64,000 nucleotides of DNA from Pseudomonadota bacterium (GCA_018240285.1 JAFEGA010000015.1:1-64000), one strand, 5' to 3'. Numbered from the stretch's first letter, positions 37,749 to 47,759 are shown. Translations and numbers: made by a program. The notes: a model not told the origin generated them from the sequence alone.

Positions 37749-38663
37749 ATGCTCCACCTGACATTGCGGCAACTGAAAGTGTTCGAATCCGTTGCCAGGA
37801 ACTTAAGTTACTCGCGTGCTGCCGACGAGCTGCATCTTACCCAACCTGCTGTTTCCATGCAAATTAAGCAGTTGGAAGACAACATCAGTTTACCGCTATT
37901 TGAGCATTTAGGTAAGCGAATTTATCTGACCGAAGCTGGGCGCGAGCTGTATCAATACAGCCGGGCGATTTCGCAACAATTGGCCGATATGGAAGTCGCT
38001 TTGGACGAATTGAAAGGCATGGAGCGCGGTAAATTGAATATTTCAGTGGTTACGACCGCCAATTATTTCGCGCCGCATTTACTGGCGAAGTTTTGCCAGC
38101 GTTATCGCGGTGTGACGGTCAGCTTGAACGTTTCCAACCGTGAAGCGGTATTGAAGCAGCTGGCGGACAATTTGATCGATCTGGCCATCATGGGACAACC
38201 GCCCGAGAATCTCGATATCGATAGCGAATCTTTCATGGAGAATCCACTGGTGGTGGTAGCGCCACCGGGTCATCCGTTATGCCAGGAATGTAATATTCCG
38301 GTGAAACGGCTAGCCAATGAGACTTTTCTCGTGCGTGAATCGGGCTCGGGGACGCGCAGTGCGATGGAGCGTTTTTTTGCCGCGCATAAGATCAAAATTA
38401 ATAAAGGGATGGAAACGGATACTACGGAAGCCATTAAGCAAGCCGTTCAGGCTGGCATGGGACTGGGCATCATGTCGCAACATACCGCAGAATTGGAGTT
38501 GGAAACAGGCCGGTTAAAAATCCTCGATGTGCAGGGATTTCCGATCATCCGCTATTGGCATGTCGTCAACCGTAAGAATAAGCGCTTGTCAGGCGTCGCC
38601 AATGCCTTCAAGGAGTTTTTGCTGAAAGAAGCCGCCAAGTTGCTGGATGAATCGAAAGGTTAA
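37749..38663 (+). CDS. cbbR: LysR-type regulator CbbR
   Basis: Transcriptional activator of the RuBisCO operon. 304 residues: N-terminal winged helix-turn-helix (about 4-62, SYSRAADELHLTQPAVSMQI) and a periplasmic-binding-like sensor domain (about 90-295). It is divergent from cbbL with a 221-base gap, the classic CbbR arrangement. CbbR proteins respond to Calvin-cycle metabolites such as RuBP or NADPH. Confidence 0.93.
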   Translation: MLHLTLRQLKVFESVARNLSYSRAADELHLTQPAVSMQIKQLEDNISLPLFEHLGKRIYLTEAGRELYQYSRAISQQLADMEVALDELKGMERGKLNISVVTTANYFAPHLLAKFCQRYRGVTVSLNVSNREAVLKQLADNLIDLAIMGQPPENLDIDSESFMENPLVVVAPPGHPLCQECNIPVKRLANETFLVRESGSGTRSAMERFFAAHKIKINKGMETDTTEAIKQAVQAGMGLGIMSQHTAELELETGRLKILDVQGFPIIRYWHVVNRKNKRLSGVANAFKEFLLKEAAKLLDESKG

Positions 38664-38803
38664 TTACCGCATTTTTTAATAGGAATTCAGTTTCATGGCG
38701 TGCAGGAATGATACTGTATCCGCTCGTTAAATTGAGCATTCAGCGGTAAATGGCGATACAATAAGCAAGTAATCGTATGATGAATAGTTGACAAGGAAAC
38801 GTG

Positions 38804-39031
38804 ATGCCAGTGGGACAAGGTACGGGTGGTAATGTGGTCGCAGCGGTATGCAGTTTTTTCATACCGGGATTGGGGCAATTGGTGCAAGGGCGTTTACTGC
38901 CGGCGATACTGTTCTTCATTATTACCGGAGTAGGGTATTTTTTCTGGGTACTGATTATTCCGGCAATCATTGCTGGAATCGTTCACCTCTGGTCTATCAT
39001 TGACGCGGCACGTTTCACGGTCGCCGATTAA
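38804..39031 (+). CDS. Small two-helix membrane protein (TM2-like)
   Basis: 75 residues with two hydrophobic segments (about 10-32 and 36-58). The first contains AAVCSFFIPGLGQLVQGR, a pattern found in TM2-like and related small membrane proteins, and the end reads HLWSIIDAARF. The function is unknown. ATG 38804 follows AAGGAAAC; an in-frame GTG lies one codon before. It stands alone between cbbR and rimO. Confidence 0.75.
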   Translation: MPVGQGTGGNVVAAVCSFFIPGLGQLVQGRLLPAILFFIITGVGYFFWVLIIPAIIAGIVHLWSIIDAARFTVAD

Positions 39032-39126
39032 TCATTCTTGTTATTTTAATTTCCACATGCCACCATTGGTAGGACCAATCTCCGGGGTGTGCAAAGTCTC
39101 CACATTTTTATCTGATTTTTAGTGTC

Positions 39127-40467
39127 ATGTCTTCATCAAAACAAGCTGCACGTAGAGTTGGTTTTATCTCATTGGGTTGTCCTAAAGCCTTAGTCGATTC
39201 CGAACAAATCCTGACGCAGTTACGCGCCGAGGGGTATGAAATTTCTCCGTCGTACGACGATGCCGACCTGGTGGTCGTGAATACCTGCGGTTTTATCGAT
39301 AGCGCCGTGAAGGAATCGCTGGATACCATCGGCGAAGCATTGGCCGAGAACGGCAAAGTTATCGTGACCGGTTGCCTGGGTGCCAAGGAAGATGGCGATG
39401 TAGTAAAGAAAGCGCATCCGCAAGTACTGGCTGTTACCGGGCCGCACGCATTGCCGGAAGTGATGTCCGCTATTCATACGCATTTGCCGCAACCGCACGA
39501 TCCGTATACTAGCCTAATACCGCCGCAAGGAATCCGGCTGACGCCGCGGCATTATGCCTATATCAAAATATCGGAAGGGTGCAACCATCGCTGCACGTTT
39601 TGTATCATTCCGTCGATGCGCGGCGATTTGGTGAGCCGGCCGATTCACCAGGTAATGCAGGAAGCCGAGCATCTGGTCAACGCCGGTGTGAAAGAATTGC
39701 TGATCATTTCGCAGGATACCAGCGCCTACGGCGTTGACGTCAAATACCGCACCGGTTTCTGGCAGGGGCGGCCGGTCAAAACACGCCTGACCGAGCTGGC
39801 ACAAGCGCTGGGATCACTAGGTGTCTGGGTGCGTCTGCACTATGTCTATCCGTATCCGCATGTCGATGAAGTCATTCCACTGATGGCGCAAGGAAAAATC
39901 CTGCCTTACCTGGACGTGCCGTTTCAGCACGCCAATCCGCGCATTCTAAAAGCGATGAAACGTCCGGCCAATGCAGAAAATAATTTGGCTAGAATCCGGC
40001 AATGGCGCGAGATCTGTCCCGATATCACATTGCGCAGTACGTTCATTGTCGGCTTCCCCGGAGAAACCGAGACGGAATTCGAGGAATTACTCGATTTTCT
40101 GCAGGAAGCGCAGCTGGATCGCGTGGGATGTTTCGCGTATTCCGCAGTGGAAGGCGCTGCCGCCAATCAGTTGCCGGACGCCGTGCCGGAAGAAATCAAG
40201 GAAGACCGCCGCGCGCGCTTCATGCAACTGCAGGAAGAAATCAGCCGTCAGCGCTTGGTCGCGAAAGTGGGCAGAATAATGACCGTGATGGTCGATCAGG
40301 TCACCGATGATGACGTAATTGCGCGCAGTAGCGCCGATGCACCGGAAATCGACGGCTTGGTTTATGTGGAAGACGCTGGTGAGGTGCAGCCGGGCGATTT
40401 TATTGAAGTCGAGATTACCGGTTCGGATACGCACGATCTGTTCGCGGCCGCTGTAGTACGGAACTGA
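39127..40467 (+). CDS. rimO: Ribosomal protein uS12 methylthiotransferase
   Basis: Radical SAM enzyme that methylthiolates an Asp of ribosomal protein S12. 446 residues. An N-terminal UPF0004 domain carries the auxiliary cluster ligands Cys18, Cys54 and Cys83; the radical SAM core has Cys152, Cys156, Cys159 in [11 protein letters not shown]; a C-terminal TRAM domain (about 375-445) ends the protein. The start is ATG 39127. The RimO-type spacing and [15 protein letters not shown] start distinguish it from MiaB. Confidence 0.97.
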   Translation: MSSSKQAARRVGFISLGCPKALVDSEQILTQLRAEGYEISPSYDDADLVVVNTCGFIDSAVKESLDTIGEALAENGKVIVTGCLGAKEDGDVVKKAHPQVLAVTGPHALPEVMSAIHTHLPQPHDPYTSLIPPQGIRLTPRHYAYIKISEGCNHRCTFCIIPSMRGDLVSRPIHQVMQEAEHLVNAGVKELLIISQDTSAYGVDVKYRTGFWQGRPVKTRLTELAQALGSLGVWVRLHYVYPYPHVDEVIPLMAQGKILPYLDVPFQHANPRILKAMKRPANAENNLARIRQWREICPDITLRSTFIVGFPGETETEFEELLDFLQEAQLDRVGCFAYSAVEGAAANQLPDAVPEEIKEDRRARFMQLQEEISRQRLVAKVGRIMTVMVDQVTDDDVIARSSADAPEIDGLVYVEDAGEVQPGDFIEVEITGSDTHDLFAAAVVRN

Positions 40468-40484
40468 TTGCGCGCTTGATGCCG

Positions 40485-41102
40485 TCAATAGAACGACGGC
40501 AACGACATTCCCATCCACAGCATGACCAGAATGATCATCGCGATGCCGATACCGATGATTCCGATAATCATGCCGATCAAAATCGTCAGACCGTCTTTGT
40601 TCAGTAGTCCGAGCGACATCACCAGGATTCCCCACCCCGGCGAGAAGTTGATCAGCGGTATCGGCAGCGCGATCGCCAAAGCGAACACGAACGAAAAGAA
40701 GCCGATAATCCGCTCCCAGGTATGCACGCTGATGTAGGTAATGCGCGGCTGCATGCGCTCTTCGATTTTCTTCAGCCAAGGATTTGCTTTAGCCAGTATC
40801 TTCTCAAGCGTGCTGCGTTTGATGTGTTTTCCTTCCAGCCAAGCAGGCAGCCAAGGGGCGCGCATGCCCAGAATCATTTGTGTCGAGAAAATAAATAACG
40901 GAATTGAAAAAACCGTGGTGTAACCGGGCGGAACAGGAATTGGGAGACAGATAGGCACCGCGGCGATCGCCATCAAAATGCCGAATCCGCGTTCATGCAG
41001 TGCATGCTTGATTTCGCCGACGGAGATAACCTCATTCTTATTCTCAACGACGACGATAGCCAGAAACTCGGAAGTAGGGCGTTCTTTTTCTTTGGCTGTC
41101 AT
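40485..41102 (-). CDS. ExoD-family membrane protein
   Basis: 205 residues with hydrophobic segments near 44-80, 135-165 and 170-200. It resembles ExoD proteins by the soluble N-terminal part (SVGEIKHALHERGFGILM) and the PIPVPPGYTTVFSIPLFIFS motif. ExoD was linked to exopolysaccharide production and alkali tolerance in rhizobia; the molecular function is unknown. It is convergent with rimO, with a gap of only 17 bases. No exopolysaccharide cluster is nearby. Confidence 0.85.
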   Translation of the reverse strand: MTAKEKERPTSEFLAIVVVENKNEVISVGEIKHALHERGFGILMAIAAVPICLPIPVPPGYTTVFSIPLFIFSTQMILGMRAPWLPAWLEGKHIKRSTLEKILAKANPWLKKIEERMQPRITYISVHTWERIIGFFSFVFALAIALPIPLINFSPGWGILVMSLGLLNKDGLTILIGMIIGIIGIGIAMIILVMLWMGMSLPSFY

Positions 41103-41238
41103 GATTGACTCCCGTTGTCAGATTGTTATCAATAGTATCGGGTAACCAGCAAATAAACTAATACTCATCATTGGAGAGTCAAGTCACGAAAAGATTCTGT
41201 GGCGTAATCGCAACAGTGTTTCCCGATTGCCACATTCG

Positions 41239-42462
41239 TTATTCGTAGCGCAATGCATCGACCGGCTTAAGAGACGCCGCTTTCTTGGCGGGATAGAAGC
41301 CGAAAAATATACCGACCGCGGAGGAAAATAGAAAAGCCAATCCGACCATGCCGGCGGTGATCACGATCAACATATCGGCCACCCGGCTGACTATCCATGC
41401 ACCGCCAATTCCCAATACCAAACCGATTACGCCACCCATGACACAGATCACGATCGCTTCGAGCAGGAATTGCGTCAGAATGGCGCGCTGGTCGGCGCCG
41501 ATCGCCATGCGGATGCCGATCTCGCGCGTGCGCTCGGTAACCGATACCAGCATGATATTCATAATGCCGATGCCACCGACCAGCAGCGATACCGAAGCGA
41601 TTGCGCCCAGCACGATGGACATGATCTTGGCGGCATCGGTTGCCACATCGGCGATCGCCGTCAAATTGCGCACGGTGAAGTCATTTTCCTTACCTTTGGC
41701 GATGCGGTGACGTTGGCGCAGCAATTGGGTGATTTCTATTTCGGCGATATCCATATCGCTGGCCGACTTGCCTTGCACCAGCATGTAGCGGATGGATCCG
41801 GGAAACTGGTTGCCGGTAATCTGGCGTTCGCTGGTGGTGATCGGGATCAGCACGGTGTCATCCTGATCGCGCCCGGTCAAGCTCTGTCCTTTCGCCATCA
41901 GCACGCCGACCACTACAAAAGGCCGGTTGGTAATGCGGATCGTTTTACCGACCGGTTCTTCATCACCAAACAGATTCTTGGCCGTTACCGAACCCAGTAC
42001 AACCACGCGCGCCGCCGAACGCAGGTCGGATTCGGTAAATGCTGTGCCCGCATCCATTTTCCAGTTGCCGACGGTGAAATAATTGGGCGTGGTGCCGGTA
42101 ATGATGGTGCTCCAATTTTTCGCCGCGTAATTGAGTTGCACGGTGCCGGTCGTGACCGGCGCGGTGGCGCTAATCGACGGTAACTCGGCGATGGCGTACG
42201 CGTCGTTGATGGTCAATGTTCTTACGCTGCCGCTGCCGAAGCTGAATCCGCCGGATGATGTTGCACCCGGCACCACGAGAAACAAATTGCTGCCCATCGC
42301 CGCGATGGTTTCATTGATTTTGGTGCGCGCGCCTTGGCCGATGGATAGCATGAGAACCACGGCGGCCACGCCGATGATCATGCCGAGCATCGTCAATCCG
42401 GTGCGCAGGCGATTTTGCCGCAACGCGCGCAGTGCTTCGCCGATGATCGTCAACAAATTCAT
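41239..42462 (-). CDS. MacB-like ABC transporter permease (FtsX-type)
   Basis: Membrane permease of a MacAB-like export system. 407 residues: one N-terminal transmembrane helix, a large periplasmic domain (about 45-270) and three C-terminal helices, with TRTREIGIRMAIGAD before the helices (the FtsX coupling motif). In E. coli, ATPase and permease are fused as MacB; here they are separate genes. It follows the ATPase gene (42481-43242) on the minus strand, with 18 bases between. Confidence 0.9.
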   Translation of the reverse strand: MNLLTIIGEALRALRQNRLRTGLTMLGMIIGVAAVVLMLSIGQGARTKINETIAAMGSNLFLVVPGATSSGGFSFGSGSVRTLTINDAYAIAELPSISATAPVTTGTVQLNYAAKNWSTIITGTTPNYFTVGNWKMDAGTAFTESDLRSAARVVVLGSVTAKNLFGDEEPVGKTIRITNRPFVVVGVLMAKGQSLTGRDQDDTVLIPITTSERQITGNQFPGSIRYMLVQGKSASDMDIAEIEITQLLRQRHRIAKGKENDFTVRNLTAIADVATDAAKIMSIVLGAIASVSLLVGGIGIMNIMLVSVTERTREIGIRMAIGADQRAILTQFLLEAIVICVMGGVIGLVLGIGGAWIVSRVADMLIVITAGMVGLAFLFSSAVGIFFGFYPAKKAASLKPVDALRYE

Positions 42463-42480
42463 AGTGTCACGCCGGATCGC

Positions 42481-43242
42481 TCATGCAGTTTCAGCCAGAA
42501 CGGCTTCGCTGGTGCCGTTACGCTGATCGACGACGATATGCCCATCCTTCAAACGTATTAAGCGCTTCGCGTAAGCCGCGATATCGTCTTCATGCGTCAC
42601 CAGCACGATAGTCATGCCTTGATCGCGATTCAATTGTTCAAACAATTGCATGATTTCGCGGCTGGTTTGCGTATCCAGATTGCCGGTGGGTTCGTCAGCC
42701 AGAATCAGCGGCGGTCGGTTGACCAAGGCGCGGCTGATCGCGACCCGTTGCTGCTGGCCGCCGGACAACTGATTCGGCAGGTGCATGGCGAAATTTTCCA
42801 ATCCGGTGCGGCGCAGTAATTCCAGCGCTTGCTGGCGGCTTTGTGAGCGGCTCGCACCGGCGTAGAGCAGTGGTGTGGCGACATTATCCAGCGCGGTCAT
42901 GCGTTTGAGCAGATTAAAACCTTGAAACACGAAACCGATGCTCTGATTGCGGATATGCGCCAATTCATTACCCGACAATGCCGCGACATTTTTCCCGGCG
43001 AGCCAGTACGATCCGCTGGTCGGCGTATCCAGGCAACCCAGGATATTCATCAGCGTGGATTTGCCGGACCCGGAATGTCCCATGATGGCGACAAACTCGC
43101 CTTGGTTGATCGTCAGATTGATATTGAACAGCACTTGATTGGAGATGGTTTGGCCGTTTGCATCTTGCAGGCTGTAGCTTTTGCACAGATCCTCGATTTG
43201 GATGAGCACACCGGGAGCGGGTGCAGCCTGAACTGAGGACAT
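42481..43242 (-). CDS. MacB/LolD-like ABC transporter ATPase
   Basis: 253 residues with Walker [10 protein letters not shown] near 55, the signature [15 protein letters not shown] near 159, Walker [13 protein letters not shown] near 178 and the His switch VLVTHE. The LolD/MacB-type core has the DEPTGNLD form. It overlaps the adaptor gene by one base and is followed by the FtsX permease, so the three make one operon. Confidence 0.93.
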   Translation of the reverse strand: MSSVQAAPAPGVLIQIEDLCKSYSLQDANGQTISNQVLFNINLTINQGEFVAIMGHSGSGKSTLMNILGCLDTPTSGSYWLAGKNVAALSGNELAHIRNQSIGFVFQGFNLLKRMTALDNVATPLLYAGASRSQSRQQALELLRRTGLENFAMHLPNQLSGGQQQRVAISRALVNRPPLILADEPTGNLDTQTSREIMQLFEQLNRDQGMTIVLVTHEDDIAAYAKRLIRLKDGHIVVDQRNGTSEAVLAETA

Positions 43243-44387
43243 CAGAACACCCTCAACTTGAACTTGCTGTCCGATTCTTTCTTATCCGCCACTTCGCTGA
43301 TGATGACCTTATCGCCCGGTTTAATTTCGCCGCCGGTGATCTCGGTGTAATTGCCATCGGTGATTCCCGTTGTTACATGGACAGATTCGGGGCGATCTTG
43401 CGACAGCAGGTACAGCGTAGCTTGATTCGGCGCCCGGGCTGTTTTAGCGCTTTCACCCGGTTCGGCATCTTTAGGCTGATAGCGCAGCGCCGCGTTGGAT
43501 ACACGCAAAATATCGTTTTTTTGCATGACGATGAAATTGATATTGGCCGTCATGCCGGGCAGCAGCGCACCATCATCGTTATCGACCATGGCGACGACGT
43601 TATACGTAACGACATTTTCCTGAATGGTCGGATTGAGCCGGATTTGCTTGACCTTACCGGCAAATTTGCGTTGCTGGAAAGCGTCGACGGTAAAGTTGAT
43701 CAGTTGATCGATATGCAGTTGGCCGATATCGGCTTCCGCGACGCTGATATTGACTTGCATCTGGCGCAGATCCTGGGCAATTTGAAACAACGTCGGCGTT
43801 TGAAAATTGGCCGCGACAGTCTGGCCGATGTCGACATCACGCGCGATGACCACACCGGAAATCGGCGAGCGGATCACACTGTAGTTGAGATTGGCTTGGT
43901 CGCGATCGACTTGCGCTTTACTGACGACCACCTGAGCGCGTGCCGCTTCGGCTTCCTGCTCGGCAATTTCCAATGCTTCCGGCGAAATGAAATCTTTTTC
44001 TCTCAACAAACGCTGGCGTTTTAATTTGCTTTCGGCGATTTTTGCCGCGGTTTGCGCGCTGAACAAATTGGCCTTGGATTGCTGCAACTGCGCGCGCAAT
44101 AACGCGGGGTCGAGTTCGGCCAGTACTTGGTTGATTTCCACGTGATCGTTATAGTCGGCGTGCAATTTTGCCACAGTGCCGGAAACCTGGGTGCCGACGT
44201 TGACCAGAATCACCGGCGTTAATGTGCCATTGGCGGAAATAGTTTGGATGATGTCGCCGCGCTCGATGGTACGGGTTTTATATTGACTGGCTTTCGCTTC
44301 TTTTTTACCGCCGCTATACCAGAATGCCGCCGCTGCGGCAATCACGATGATGACTAAGAGAGTTTTCCGGGTGTTGAGAGTGCGCAT
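43242..44387 (-). CDS. MacA-like periplasmic adaptor (HlyD/RND membrane fusion protein)
   Basis: 381 residues with an N-terminal membrane anchor (about 9-25). A lipoyl/barrel-sandwich part is interrupted by a coiled-coil hairpin (about 100-180, rich in Ala, Gln, Lys). A beta-barrel and membrane-proximal domain follow. ISANGTLTPVILVNVGTQVSG is the typical first strand. It forms an operon with an ABC ATPase and an FtsX permease, so it probably links them to an outer-membrane TolC-type channel, which is not in the window. The substrate is unknown. Confidence 0.9.
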   Translation of the reverse strand: MRTLNTRKTLLVIIVIAAAAAFWYSGGKKEAKASQYKTRTIERGDIIQTISANGTLTPVILVNVGTQVSGTVAKLHADYNDHVEINQVLAELDPALLRAQLQQSKANLFSAQTAAKIAESKLKRQRLLREKDFISPEALEIAEQEAEAARAQVVVSKAQVDRDQANLNYSVIRSPISGVVIARDVDIGQTVAANFQTPTLFQIAQDLRQMQVNISVAEADIGQLHIDQLINFTVDAFQQRKFAGKVKQIRLNPTIQENVVTYNVVAMVDNDDGALLPGMTANINFIVMQKNDILRVSNAALRYQPKDAEPGESAKTARAPNQATLYLLSQDRPESVHVTTGITDGNYTEITGGEIKPGDKVIISEVADKKESDSKFKLRVF

Positions 44388-44462
44388 GCAACAATACGTT
44401 TAAAAATGTTCAAGGGATGCCATGATAGCGGTAATTGCCGGGCGGGAAACGGCTACGGACAC

Positions 44463-45977
44463 TTATTTTTCTTTTTCTTCTTCCTCGACGAGCGCTTTCA
44501 TCTGTTTCAGGCGCGCTTCGATGCTCGACAGTTGATAAAAATTGCCATTATCGCTTTGCAGCGCGATTTTCAATTGATCCGCGGCGGCTTTGAAGTGATT
44601 CTTGAGAAAATACACTTCCGCCAGCGCGCGATGCTCGAGCATTTTGTTACCAAGCAGCGAATAACATTGCGCCTGCAAGTTGTACAGTTTCGGGTCGTTC
44701 TGAATCGCTTGCAGCAGTTGGTTGATAAATTCCAACGCAGTTTCGGTTTGCTTGTTTTGTATCAGCGCATTGGCATAGCCGTGGATCAGCGCGCGGTACT
44801 GCGGATACACCTTCAGTGCGGTTTTGTAGGTCGTGAAGGCTTCGGCGGTTTTGCCGTTGGCCAGCTTCACACTGGCGGATAATGTTTCGATCATCGCACC
44901 GGCGATGATATTTTTATGTTCAACCCGAATGGTTTTTCCCAACGGGTGATCCGTCAGAACCGCGGATTGCGAATCGCCGTGCAGCAGTTGATATAGATGC
45001 GCCAGCTCGGCATCTGCCTGCTTGTATTTTTTATTGCGCAACAGTGCATGGATATAACCGTAGCGCTCAACCGCCTCATTCGCATAGCGCTTCTCATCCA
45101 AACGGGTTTTGAATTGCACCACGGCATCATGCGGTTTACCCTGGAATGCGCGCAACTTGGCGCGCACCAGCAAAAAATCGATGCTGTCGGGGACCTGTCG
45201 GTAAGGCATTTCGCGCGTGCGGTTCTGGATGTCCGCGATACGTTCATACGTGATCGGGTGGGTGCGCAAGTAGGAGGGCGCGCCATTTTCATGAAAACGT
45301 CCGGATTTTTGCAAGCGCTCAAAGAAAGTGGTCATTCCTTGCGGATCGAATCCGGCGTCCAACAGGATATTCAGACCGATCCGGTCGGCTTCCTTTTCGT
45401 GATTGCGGGTGAAGTCCAGCTTCGATTGGATCATGCTGGCTTGCGAAGCAATCAAAACTGCTTGGCTGGCCTGCGGATTGTTGGAGCGCGCGGCGACAAT
45501 CGCCACGGCCAGCGCGGCCAGCGATTTGACCAGATCGAATTTTTGCGACGCGATCATGCGCGCCAAGTGTTTCTGTGTCACATGCGCAATTTCATGCGCC
45601 ATCACCGCCGCCAATTCGGATTCGCTTTGCGCAGCAATAATCAATCCGCTATTGAACCCCATGAATCCGCCCGGCAAAGCAAACGCATTGATCGACGGAT
45701 CCTCCACCGCGAAAAACTCAAATAACTGATTCGCATCGGCCTCGTCGGAATTGACGATCAGGCGATGGCCAAGATTGCTGAGATAACTGGCAATCTCCGG
45801 ATCATCCATATAACTCGGATCGGCACGGATTTGCCGCATGATTTTCAAACCAAGCTGGCGTTCTTCATGCGCCGATATGGTGGCGCGCGACACATCGCCC
45901 AGGTTGGGTAGTTCGTGCGCCAAAGTATTCGCGGGAAATGCAAAGGACAACGCAATGATCAAGCAGATTAATCTCAT
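44463..45977 (-). CDS. M48-family periplasmic metalloprotease (BepA-like) with TPR repeats
   Basis: 504 residues. A signal peptide (about 1-20, LICLIIALSFAFPANTLA) is followed by an M48 protease domain with the zinc motif AHEIAHVTQKH (His128, Glu129, His132). TPR repeats occupy the second half. BepA-type proteins take part in outer-membrane protein and LPS-export assembly and quality control. The frame opens at TTG 45983; ATG 45977 gives a clean signal peptide, so I chose it. The gene stands 75 bases from macA on the same strand. Confidence 0.88.
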   Translation of the reverse strand: MRLICLIIALSFAFPANTLAHELPNLGDVSRATISAHEERQLGLKIMRQIRADPSYMDDPEIASYLSNLGHRLIVNSDEADANQLFEFFAVEDPSINAFALPGGFMGFNSGLIIAAQSESELAAVMAHEIAHVTQKHLARMIASQKFDLVKSLAALAVAIVAARSNNPQASQAVLIASQASMIQSKLDFTRNHEKEADRIGLNILLDAGFDPQGMTTFFERLQKSGRFHENGAPSYLRTHPITYERIADIQNRTREMPYRQVPDSIDFLLVRAKLRAFQGKPHDAVVQFKTRLDEKRYANEAVERYGYIHALLRNKKYKQADAELAHLYQLLHGDSQSAVLTDHPLGKTIRVEHKNIIAGAMIETLSASVKLANGKTAEAFTTYKTALKVYPQYRALIHGYANALIQNKQTETALEFINQLLQAIQNDPKLYNLQAQCYSLLGNKMLEHRALAEVYFLKNHFKAAADQLKIALQSDNGNFYQLSSIEARLKQMKALVEEEEKEK

Positions 45978-46239
45978 GTACAAAACTGACAGCAGATGGA
46001 TAGCGAAACCGGTGATTTCCGGGTTGGATTGACCGGCTGAGCTTTGGTTTCTTGCAGATGGGGATTATTTTTTACGATTTCCACAGATTGATCGGGTGTT
46101 CCTAACTCTGGTCTATATGGCGTTTTATGATGTGCTAAAAACATTCTTGTGTTCAATGCGGTACTGTATAAGCAATCTCGGTGTTGTTGACAGGGAGATT
46201 GATTGAAATAAGTGGCGAGTATTTCATAGGGAATGGCAT
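45978..46239. other. Intergenic stretch with no recognised gene
   Basis: Between bepA and the IS427-type remnant I find no convincing gene. A minus-strand frame reads through, but it resembles nothing I recognise. Confidence 0.4.
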
Positions 46240-46619
46240 TATTCAAACATTCGCTGTATAGCCCTTGCCCGCACGGTTTTTACCAATATTGTGATTGCTG
46301 ACCTGCCGCTCCAGCACTGTGCTGATGCTAACAAAGCTGCCCCATTAATAAATTCCTATTCCCAATCCAGATCAATGGTCAATGCCTTGAAAGTCCTTAA
46401 CCATTTGCTGCTTAATGACCACGCATTGAATCTTTTGCAGATAGAATTCCAGCAGCCGAACGCTGCCGGCAAATCCCGCCATAGGCAACCAATCCGCACT
46501 CGATACAGCATACCTTCTACCGTCAGGTGCAGATTACGCTTGTTATAAATCATCGTCTCTTGAAGCAGAATCTTCTTCAGTTTCGGCCAGAACTCATCAT
46601 TGAGCATCAATCGGGGCAT
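46240..46619 (-). pseudogene. IS5-family (IS427 group) transposase remnant
   Basis: Minus-strand frame from ATG 46619: MPRLMLNDEFWPKLKKILLQ, then YNKRNLHLTVEGMLYRVRIG and DLPAAFGCWNSICKRFNAW, the N-terminal domain of IS427-type transposases. It ends at a stop at 46356. Beyond it, HQHSAGAAGQQSQ appears in another frame, the usual next segment. The catalytic part is lost. It appears to have inserted into a PEP-CTERM gene whose tail lies to its right. Confidence 0.72.
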
Positions 46620-46739
46620 CGCAAACCCGTTTTGTTGGAGATGCGGGAACCTCAATGTTACGAGTTTGCTTCTTTCTATTAAAATGCTTATCTCTAAATG
46701 TCTACAGACCATAGGAATCTTGCAATTTGTACGCGCATA

Positions 46740-46848
46740 GTCACTGCAGTTGCAGAGCCTGGAATATATGCCATGCTTAGCAGGGTTAGGGATTATTGGC
46801 GGTGCAAGGGTATTGCTAAAGTTTAATGGAGAGATGACGTTAAAATGA
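46740..46848 (+). pseudogene. PEP-CTERM sorting-signal remnant (plus strand)
   Basis: The frame ending near 46778 reads RIVTAVAEPGIYAML, which contains the PEP-type motif (here AEP) and the start of the helix. A frameshift follows, and the next frame (46777 onward) reads LAGLGIIGGARVLLKFNG to a stop at 46846-46848. Together they make a PEP-CTERM domain: motif, hydrophobic helix, basic end. The upstream gene is lost to the IS427-type remnant. A strong terminator lies at 46891. Confidence 0.55.
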
Positions 46849-46890
46849 CCGTAGTTGTAGTATTAATTAATCCTTTATCTGAGACCAGAC

Positions 46891-46925
46891 CCCGTAGAGC
46901 AGTTAACGTTCTACGGGTTTTTTTT
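46891..46925 (+). terminator. Rho-independent terminator
   Basis: CCCGTAGA (46891-46898) pairs with TCTACGGG (46910-46917), followed by eight T. It fits the end of the lost PEP-CTERM gene on the plus strand, 43 bases after its stop. Confidence 0.8.
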
Positions 46926-46990
46926 ATTGTTAACAATAACGAGAGCTTAGGCTCCCGTTCAGAATCAAATCAAAGTAATTGCATTGCTGT

Positions 46991-47312
46991 TTATTTTTTG
47001 CGGCACGCCGAGAATCCCAACAACTCCATTCCTGCTAGACCCATGGCGTAAGTTAATGGTTCTGGAATTGTTGCTGCCGCTTGAGGAAGAAAAACAGAGC
47101 CCCCGAGATCCGCATCCTTGAAAACCAATTACGAAAAATTGATTATCCCTCGCGATGGCTGAAAAATCATTGTCATTGGTTAATATAAGCGTATGGTAAA
47201 TTTCTACTCTACGATTACATCATTGCCAAAAGCCACGCCCTCTAGCTTGGCCGGGATTTTTGCATCAGTAATTCGGCTCGTATTTGGCAATGTTCTGATG
47301 TCAAGGGATAAT
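46991..47312 (-). pseudogene. Degenerate PEP-CTERM protein with esterase-like-phytase C-terminus
   Basis: Three minus-strand frames, read in order: DIRTLPNTSRITDAKIPAKL with EGVAFGNDVIVE (47312-47203); HTLILTNDNDFSAIARDNQF with FVIGF; and KDADLGGSVFLPQ followed by IPEPLTYAMGLAGMELLGFS and ACRKK, stop at 46991-46993. The last piece is a full PEP-CTERM signal. The earlier pieces resemble the C-terminal part of esterase-like phytase proteins, where LEGVAFG and NDNDF recur. Two frameshifts and the missing N-terminus make it a fossil. Confidence 0.6.
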
Positions 47313-47394
47313 TGCCAAGATTAAAAAGGTAGCGAGTGATGGTCAGACAAAGCGGAATTAGGCGAAAAAGCGCGATTTACGAGCAGTAAATGAG

Positions 47395-47457
47395 CATTTC
47401 GAGCCTGACTTCAACGCAGCATGGTTAAGCGCAGCAGTTTTTCAGAGCTTTCCTGGC
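47395..47457 (+). repeat. Dispersed repeat, copy 1
   Basis: A 63-base stretch resembles 55937-55999 with scattered differences; shared blocks include GCATG, AAGCGCA and AGTTTTTCAGAG. Neither copy lies inside a gene. Its origin is unknown. Confidence 0.6.
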
Positions 47458-47552
47458 TGGGGGAGTCTTAAGTGGTTGAGTTGCCTTACACCGGTTGGTC
47501 TTATTAGGAAATTTTTTTTCCAACTCAATGGAGGAGTGCTTTTAACCGGTAT

Positions 47553-47759
47553 TCATTTATCCGAGTCTGTGTTTTTTTCCTTTTCCTTACTATCGGGGAT
47601 AACAGCGTCGGCAATAGCGCCAACAGCTTTAACAGTGACCTTGACTGCCGTCGCAGCGGTAGTGACAGCGGCATCGGCGATTGCCAAGACGGCGCATCCT
47701 GTCAATTGAGCTAGGAGTAGTAATACTGTAAGTAATCTGAAAATAGAAAATATAGACAT
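47553..47759 (-). CDS. Small predicted lipoprotein
   Basis: 68 residues: a signal peptide with a lipobox LTGC (Cys22), then an Ala- and Val-rich stretch (AVLAIADAAVTTAATAVKV), and a charged acidic-lysine tail. I recall such short Ala-rich lipoproteins as a group of unknown function. It probably sits in a membrane facing the periplasm. It is an isolated gene in a mobile-element graveyard. Confidence 0.7.
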   Translation of the reverse strand: MSIFSIFRLLTVLLLLAQLTGCAVLAIADAAVTTAATAVKVTVKAVGAIADAVIPDSKEKEKNTDSDK

